A DNA stretch of 9,705 nucleotides from Candidatus Aminicenantota bacterium (GTDB lineage: Bacteria; Acidobacteriota; Aminicenantia; UBA2199): contig JAUWNT010000081.1 in NCBI GenBank assembly GCA_030612495.1, forward strand, positions 1 through 9,705, given 5' to 3'. The translations under genes and the position numbers were made by a program. Positions 6,180-9,705 of this stretch are shown here, one piece after another. The notes beneath the pieces are model-generated. The model was given only the letters and a program-made list of their open reading frames with translations. It did no database searches and had not been told where the DNA came from. How positions within the stretch are numbered: position 1 is the stretch's first letter; the number at the start of each line of letters is the position of its first letter.

Positions 6180-6208
6180 TATATAATATATTTTCACTCA
6201 TATGTCAA
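6180..6208 (-). promoter_or_regulatory. Sigma-70-type promoter of the metal-cofactor operon
   Basis: Minus strand: a perfect TTGACA (6208-6203), a 17-bp spacer, then TATATA (6185-6180, 4/6). The predicted start is near 6173, giving a leader of about 36 nt that contains the Fur-type palindrome and the ribosome-binding site. It is the best promoter in the window. Confidence 0.65.
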
Positions 6209-6274
6209 TAAAAATATAAATAAAAAATAATTATTTGAACTAATCATAAAAACGAGAATCCTTTTATAAATTTT

Positions 6275-7351
6275 TTACTTCAATACCATTTGTGCTGTTT
6301 CAACCCCTTTTTCATAAGCCCAGACATATTTTTTGAAATCAAACACACTCATCTTTTCAAGCATAGGTGTTATAACAAATTCATTCTCTATCACATCAGG
6401 AGCAAGCCCTCCCCTTTTTTTAAGCAGGAAAAGAAGATTATTTATAATGGAAAGAGCATCTTTTTTGTCACGCACAGGATATTTTTCCCACCCAATAAAT
6501 TTGATAGTTTCAGTAAACTCCTTTGATAAATTCAAAAAAAAATTCGAAGCAGTTACAGATGATGTAATATCAGTTGCTGCAGAAACATCAGAAATAATTA
6601 TTTTTAATTTACCTGAAAAATTGTTTTTATTAATAATTCTTGCTACATCCACACAATAATTATCATTTACTCCACCATCCACAAGAACATAATCTTCATA
6701 AGTTATTGGTTCAAACAAAAAAGGGATTGCTGATGAAGCAAGAATAAGGTTCACAAGATTCCCTGTTGAAAAAATTACCCTCTCACAATATTTTAAATCA
6801 GTTGCATTTATAAAAAATGGTATTTTTGTATCTTCCAGATTTTTTACAGGAAGATACTTTTCCAAAATCGCCCTAAGTATTTCAGTTTTCTTCTTCTGAG
6901 TAAAATATTTATAATGCGATAGTTGAGAAAACATCTTCTTCTCTTTTATATAAATTTCAAGCATCTCGTCAGCTAAAACACCTGCACTGTACATTGAACC
7001 AACAACAGAACCAACAGAAGTTCCAACAATAAATGCAGGTTCTATATCATATTTTTCCAATATTTTCAAAACTCCAAGATGTGATATACCCCTTGCACCA
7101 CCACCGGAAAGAACCAGACCCACCTTGTTCCCCAGTACTCTCCTGTCTATAGGTTTATTTGCCATTTCATAGTTTTTATCAGGGTAATAGTAAATATTAT
7201 ATATATAATCTCTGAATCTTCTTACTGTAAATATTCTTTTTTCAATAGAATTCTGGATCTTATACAGATAATCGGGAATATTTTTATCCTTAAAAGTAAG
7301 GTAAACTGAATTCAAATGATCCAGATTCTTTTTTAAAGCTCTCTTTATCAC
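6275..7351 (-). CDS. Patatin-like phospholipase (RssA/NTE family)
   Basis: A 358-residue patatin-fold lipid acyl hydrolase with a Ser-Asp dyad. Motifs, counted from the GTG at 7351: oxyanion loop LSGGGARG (81-88), nucleophile elbow GTSVG (110-114, Ser112), ASSAIPFLFEPI (205-216) typical of the bacterial RssA class, and the catalytic Asp225 in DGG (225-227). The N-terminal 70 residues are basic and aromatic, with no signal peptide, so the enzyme is probably cytoplasmic or membrane-associated. The start is uncertain: the GTG has no Shine-Dalgarno and would be leaderless from the promoter at 7358-7386, while the next ATG (7165, residue 63) keeps the whole patatin domain. The substrate is unknown. 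It is transcribed in the same direction as the downstream operon, but that operon has its own promoter. Confidence 0.87.
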   Translation of the reverse strand: MIKRALKKNLDHLNSVYLTFKDKNIPDYLYKIQNSIEKRIFTVRRFRDYIYNIYYYPDKNYEMANKPIDRRVLGNKVGLVLSGGGARGISHLGVLKILEKYDIEPAFIVGTSVGSVVGSMYSAGVLADEMLEIYIKEKKMFSQLSHYKYFTQKKKTEILRAILEKYLPVKNLEDTKIPFFINATDLKYCERVIFSTGNLVNLILASSAIPFLFEPITYEDYVLVDGGVNDNYCVDVARIINKNNFSGKLKIIISDVSAATDITSSVTASNFFLNLSKEFTETIKFIGWEKYPVRDKKDALSIINNLLFLLKKRGGLAPDVIENEFVITPMLEKMSVFDFKKYVWAYEKGVETAQMVLK

Positions 7352-7357
7352 AATACT

Positions 7358-7386
7358 ATTTTAGAACAAGCATATAATTTTTTCAA
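7358..7386 (-). promoter_or_regulatory. Promoter of the patatin-like gene
   Basis: Minus strand: TTGAAA (7386-7381, 5/6), a 17-bp spacer, TAAAAT (7363-7358, 5/6). The -10 ends 6 nt before the GTG start, so transcription should begin at or beside the start codon. The -35 box begins only 14 bp from the end repeat of the transposase element. Confidence 0.5.
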
Positions 7387-7400
7387 TAGGATTTAGAATA

Positions 7401-7446
7401 AATAAAGGGGTCAAGTCCACGAAAATAAAGGGGTCAAGTCCACGAA
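7401..7446. repeat. Left end repeat of the RAYT element, two tandem 23-bp copies
   Basis: Two identical 23-bp units in direct tandem, 7401-7423 and 7424-7446, each containing AAAGGGGTCAAGTCCACGA. The second unit overlaps the 3' end of the transposase gene and provides its TGA stop (7436-7434). Confidence 0.92.
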
Positions 7447-8411
7447 TGACGTTTAACAATATGGTTTTCAATTTTTTTTATTTTTTTCTTGACCTCGAGA
7501 TCCTTTTGCATCAACTCTTTAATCCGAATCAAGACACTACTCACTGAGGTATGTCGATTTAGAGAAAAATCCTTGCCTATTTGCTCCAATGTATCTTTTC
7601 GTAAATTCCTGGCTAAATAAATAGCAACATCTCTTGGCTCGTTAAACCTTCTTTTCCTTTTATATAATTCTTCTCTTTCAATTTTGTAATAACTGCAAAC
7701 CACCTCTTTAATTCGGTCAATTCCCGGTGATAAATTATAAGATTCTGGAATATCTTTATTCATTTTTTCTTTATAATATTTTTCTTTTACAGAAATAATA
7801 AATTCTTCACTTCCTAATAAAGAAGGCCATTTAGAACTTTTAAATATTTTAATAACCTCTTTACTATCTTCCAAATCAACAAAATTCCTATATTCTTTAA
7901 CCCATTTGTCTTTATCTTCTGATAATATTTTTAAAATAAATTTTTTATGTAACCAATCCCAATTAGAGGAAGTTGAAACATAAGCTTTATGACTACTCCA
8001 CTCATAATTATCAATATTTCTGACAATTTTAGCTCTAAGTGGGTTTCTGTGAATATATCTTACCAATTGTAAAAGATAACCATCTCCATCAACCAGAATG
8101 GATTTATACCTACCTCTAAATAATTGACCTTCATATTTATGATTTTTATTAAACCTCTGTGTATATACCCCATTCACATGACGCATAAAGCGACTCAAAT
8201 TTCCTTGAGGAGTATTTATCAGTAGGTGGTAATGATTAGGCATTAATGAGTATGCTGATACATTCACGGACCATAACTCACAGGCTTCAATTAATAAATC
8301 GATAAACATTTTGTAATCATCCCTGTTAAAAAATACTTTCTCAGATCTTCTTCCCCGATTCATAACATGATACCATGCTCCTGGATACTCAACTCTCAAT
8401 GGTCTACTCAT
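7434..8411 (-). CDS. REP-associated tyrosine transposase (RAYT, Y1_Tnp/IS200-like HUH) with C-terminal DnaA-like HTH
   Basis: A 325-residue HUH single-strand transposase. The Y1 domain starts MSRPLRVEYPGAWYHVMNRG (1-20), carries the metal-binding HUH motif H60-Y-H62 in MPNHYHLL (57-64), and the RAYT signature LVRYIHRNPLRA (116-127), whose Tyr119 is the likely catalytic residue. The C-terminal region (about 226-300) includes RDVAIYLARNLRKDTLEQIG and RHTSVSSVLIRI, resembling the DnaA domain IV helix-turn-helix found in the longer RAYTs. It is intact and full length. The last residues (SWT) and the stop codon are encoded by the end repeat. There is no Shine-Dalgarno, and a promoter-like sequence ends 6 nt before the ATG. 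Confidence 0.92.
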   Translation of the reverse strand: MSRPLRVEYPGAWYHVMNRGRRSEKVFFNRDDYKMFIDLLIEACELWSVNVSAYSLMPNHYHLLINTPQGNLSRFMRHVNGVYTQRFNKNHKYEGQLFRGRYKSILVDGDGYLLQLVRYIHRNPLRAKIVRNIDNYEWSSHKAYVSTSSNWDWLHKKFILKILSEDKDKWVKEYRNFVDLEDSKEVIKIFKSSKWPSLLGSEEFIISVKEKYYKEKMNKDIPESYNLSPGIDRIKEVVCSYYKIEREELYKRKRRFNEPRDVAIYLARNLRKDTLEQIGKDFSLNRHTSVSSVLIRIKELMQKDLEVKKKIKKIENHIVKRHSWT

Positions 8412-8417
8412 AAAATA

Positions 8418-8446
8418 AATGTATCAAATTACATGATAAAAGTCAA
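8418..8446 (-). promoter_or_regulatory. Possible promoter of the transposase gene
   Basis: Minus strand: TTGACT (8446-8441, 5/6) immediately inside the right end repeat, a 17-bp spacer, TACATT (8423-8418, 4/6), 6 nt before the ATG. A transcript from it would be leaderless or nearly so. Confidence 0.4.
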
Positions 8447-8468
8447 TCGTGGACTTGACCCCTTTATT
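8447..8468. repeat. Right end repeat of the RAYT element, inverted single copy
   Basis: A perfect 22-bp reverse complement of the left unit (it contains TCGTGGACTTGACCCCTTT). It provides the GTG and the first residues of the rightward ORF. Confidence 0.92.
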
Positions 8469-9504
8469 ATTTTCGGCTGGATGTAACCTCGGATGGGCTA
8501 CATCTCTAATGTCCTATACAAAGGTAAGAGAGAGATGGGTTCCTGCGGATCAGACTATTTATGATTTTATCATCAGAGGAGGAGAACAGATAAGGATTGC
8601 AAATCGTCAATGTGGGAAGTACCCTCAAGCATGGTCAGGATGGCAAAATCTTAAGGGACGTTTACAAAAAACAGCCGAATCTTTTTCAAAACGGCCCAAC
8701 AGCAAAAATCGTAACCAAATATGGAATTACTTGAGGAGTACTTATTTGTGGGGGAATTATTTAAGGATTGCCATTGTTGGTAGAAAAATTAGAACTGCTA
8801 CCTGTTCAGAAAAATACTTTAAGTTGGGATGGTTTATAGCATATACACAGCAAACCCTTAAAATTGCAGACGAAACGTTAAGAAGAGGAGGTCCTGGTTG
8901 GGTAAATCAAGTTAGAGACGCAAAAAAACATATGTCTTATGCAGACGGCGTTCTTTATGAATGGGAAAGATTAAAATCCATTACAGGAAGGTGTGTTCGC
9001 ATAAAAGATATTCCCGCCAGAAGAAAACTCTCTGAATTGAGAAGGCTAAGAATAACCCCTGACAATCTTAACTATATGATTCGAACCATGGATTGGTTAT
9101 GGCTGGGTATGCAGACAAGGATACTTAACGACTGTTCTTTTCTTAATACAAGAATACCTCCCGTAACAAGTTCCTCTCACCCTAATAACCATGGAAATAA
9201 TTCATTTGCCGGTATTTTGGGCTCATGGGAGTTCGGGAGAACCAGTGGGGACCGTTTAGGAACTGTAGTCCTGACTTCTAAAAAAGGAAAATACGGGAAT
9301 ATTATCGGTGGATATCACCACCCCAACGAAACCTACTGGCGTTACAATGGAAAAGATTCAATTGTTTTTATAGATAGTAATGGAAGACCAACGACTAAAT
9401 TCGTACGTATAAATCAGAATTATTGGAAAGGCCCTTTTATACCGCCTCCAAATTGGCCTAAAAGTGGGAAAACTACCATTCATTATTTAAAGAGGCGGCG
9501 ATAA
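8449..9504 (+). CDS. Unrecognised protein, probably 5'-truncated at the RAYT end repeat
   Basis: 351 codons from GTG 8449 to TAA. I do not recognise the family. Residues about 20-225 are mostly helical and rich in Trp, Arg and Tyr (for example IWNYLRSTYLWGNYLRIA), with scattered Cys. A separate, probably beta-rich module (about 250-351) contains GSWEFGRTSG, GNIIGGYHHPNETYWRY, a VFIDSNGRPTTKF strand and a basic HYLKRRR end. The first codons lie inside the transposon repeat and there is no ribosome-binding site. The next Met is at 8509, also without one. Residues 7-12 (LFSAGC) could be the remnant of a lipoprotein signal. Base composition is richer in G+C than the other genes (37-47% in two hand-counted lines). 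It may be a broken or displaced gene, but the remaining frame is intact. Confidence 0.6.
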   Translation: MDLTPLLFSAGCNLGWATSLMSYTKVRERWVPADQTIYDFIIRGGEQIRIANRQCGKYPQAWSGWQNLKGRLQKTAESFSKRPNSKNRNQIWNYLRSTYLWGNYLRIAIVGRKIRTATCSEKYFKLGWFIAYTQQTLKIADETLRRGGPGWVNQVRDAKKHMSYADGVLYEWERLKSITGRCVRIKDIPARRKLSELRRLRITPDNLNYMIRTMDWLWLGMQTRILNDCSFLNTRIPPVTSSSHPNNHGNNSFAGILGSWEFGRTSGDRLGTVVLTSKKGKYGNIIGGYHHPNETYWRYNGKDSIVFIDSNGRPTTKFVRINQNYWKGPFIPPPNWPKSGKTTIHYLKRRR

Positions 9505-9577
9505 AAACATTGGGGATGAAGGTACTTGACAATTTCATTTAAACACTTAAAAAAAATAATATCGAATAAATAAAAGG

Positions 9578-9705
9578 TCAATCGTTGTTTTTAAGGTATA
9601 TATCTCCATAAGAATCGTTTATTATTATTTCTGGATTTTCTCCTTGATAGCTTAACAACTGATTATATGTTTGTTTAATTATTGTAAATTTTGTTTTGGT
9701 ATAAT
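9578..9705 (-). CDS. C-terminal end of an unidentified ORF (5' end beyond the window)
   Basis: Minus-strand frame open from the window edge to TGA at 9580-9578, about 42 residues. The sequence is polar and includes YNQLLSYQGENPEIIIND and YGDIYLKNND, plausible as the end of a soluble protein but without a motif I recognise. It is convergent with the preceding ORF, leaving a 73-bp gap (9505-9577) in which I see no clear terminator. An open frame of this length in AT-rich DNA is only modest evidence. Confidence 0.4.
   Translation of the reverse strand, partial: YTKTKFTIIKQTYNQLLSYQGENPEIIINDSYGDIYLKNND

Larger units (their letters stand above)
7401..8468 (-). mobile_element. RAYT (Y1 HUH transposase) element bounded by inverted 22-bp repeats
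   Basis: About 1.07 kb containing one transposase gene, between two tandem repeats on the left and one perfect inverted copy on the right (8447-8468). Single-copy RAYT genes flanked by short repeats of the same family are the known arrangement of REP-associated transposases, which act on dispersed copies of their flanking repeats. I see no convincing target duplication outside the ends. Whether the unit moves as a whole is not shown by the sequence. Confidence 0.75.

Noticed and set aside
6138..6197. Longer start for the DUF5320-like gene at 6197
   Set aside because: The extension runs through the Fur-type palindrome and the -10 region, while a near-perfect Shine-Dalgarno sits 4 nt before the ATG at 6137, where the family's MPRGDRTG opening begins.
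6225..6236. AAATAATTATTT palindrome followed by a T-run on the minus strand, as a terminator after the patatin gene
   Set aside because: It is a perfect 12-bp palindrome but has no G-C pairs, so any hairpin would be very weak; such sequences are expected by chance in this AT-rich gap.
6290..6659. Two plus-strand ORFs opposite the 3' half of the patatin gene
   Set aside because: Antisense to a well-supported lipase, with no motif, no promoter and low-complexity composition.
7401..7446. CRISPR repeat
   Set aside because: The two 23-bp units are directly adjacent with no spacer, and the third copy is inverted 1 kb away at the end of a transposase gene.

Overview
The window is an AT-rich stretch (two hand-counted coding lines gave about 27% G+C in the glycosyltransferase and 37-47% in the rightmost ORF) that looks like bacterial chromosome from an anaerobe. 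The main clue is a run of genes for iron-sulfur and metal-cofactor proteins: two MinD/Mrp-type ATPases, each with an inserted eight-cysteine ferredoxin module, two NifX/dinitrogenase-cofactor-type proteins, and a DUF5320-type Gly/Arg-rich protein. Such sets are typical of sulfate reducers, clostridia and other strict anaerobes. I cannot name the phylum from the sequence. Promoters read as ordinary sigma-70 (TTGACA/TATAAT with a 17-bp spacer).

Layout. At the left edge (2-172, +) is the 3' end of an FHA-domain gene, followed by a short AGTGNN hexamer repeat. From 6137 down to 229, ten minus-strand genes lie almost end to end and could be one transcription unit: DUF5320-like protein, basic membrane-anchored small protein, zinc-ribbon protein, NifX-like protein, ATPase A, ATPase B, second NifX-like protein, Fur-family regulator, IspD/TarI-type cytidylyltransferase, and GT4 glycosyltransferase. 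The unit starts at a good promoter (TTGACA, 17 bp, TATATA). A perfect 9-1-9 palindrome close to the Fur-box consensus lies between this promoter and the first ribosome-binding site. A second promoter candidate precedes the nifX2-fur pair. The two-ATPase/NifX core resembles the orange-protein (orp) operon of Desulfovibrio, but here it carries a Fur operator and its own Fur-family gene.

Upstream of the operon (6275-7351, minus) is a patatin/RssA-type lipase with its own promoter. Immediately beyond it is a REP-associated Y1 (HUH) transposase gene (7434-8411, minus). It is flanked by a 22-bp end repeat: two tandem copies on the left and one inverted copy on the right, making a roughly 1.07-kb element at 7401-8468. 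The right-hand repeat supplies the only start codon near the 5' end of the next ORF (to 9504, +), a protein I do not recognise. It is probably 5'-truncated and is visibly richer in G+C. The last 128 bases hold the 3' end of another minus-strand ORF.

How the genes may work together (inference): when iron is replete, Fur would bind the operator and shut off the metal-cofactor operon. When iron is short, the ATPases, NifX-like carriers and three small proteins sharing a GRGM motif would be made. The ispD and glycosyltransferase genes are translationally coupled to each other but look like passengers, or are separately transcribed.
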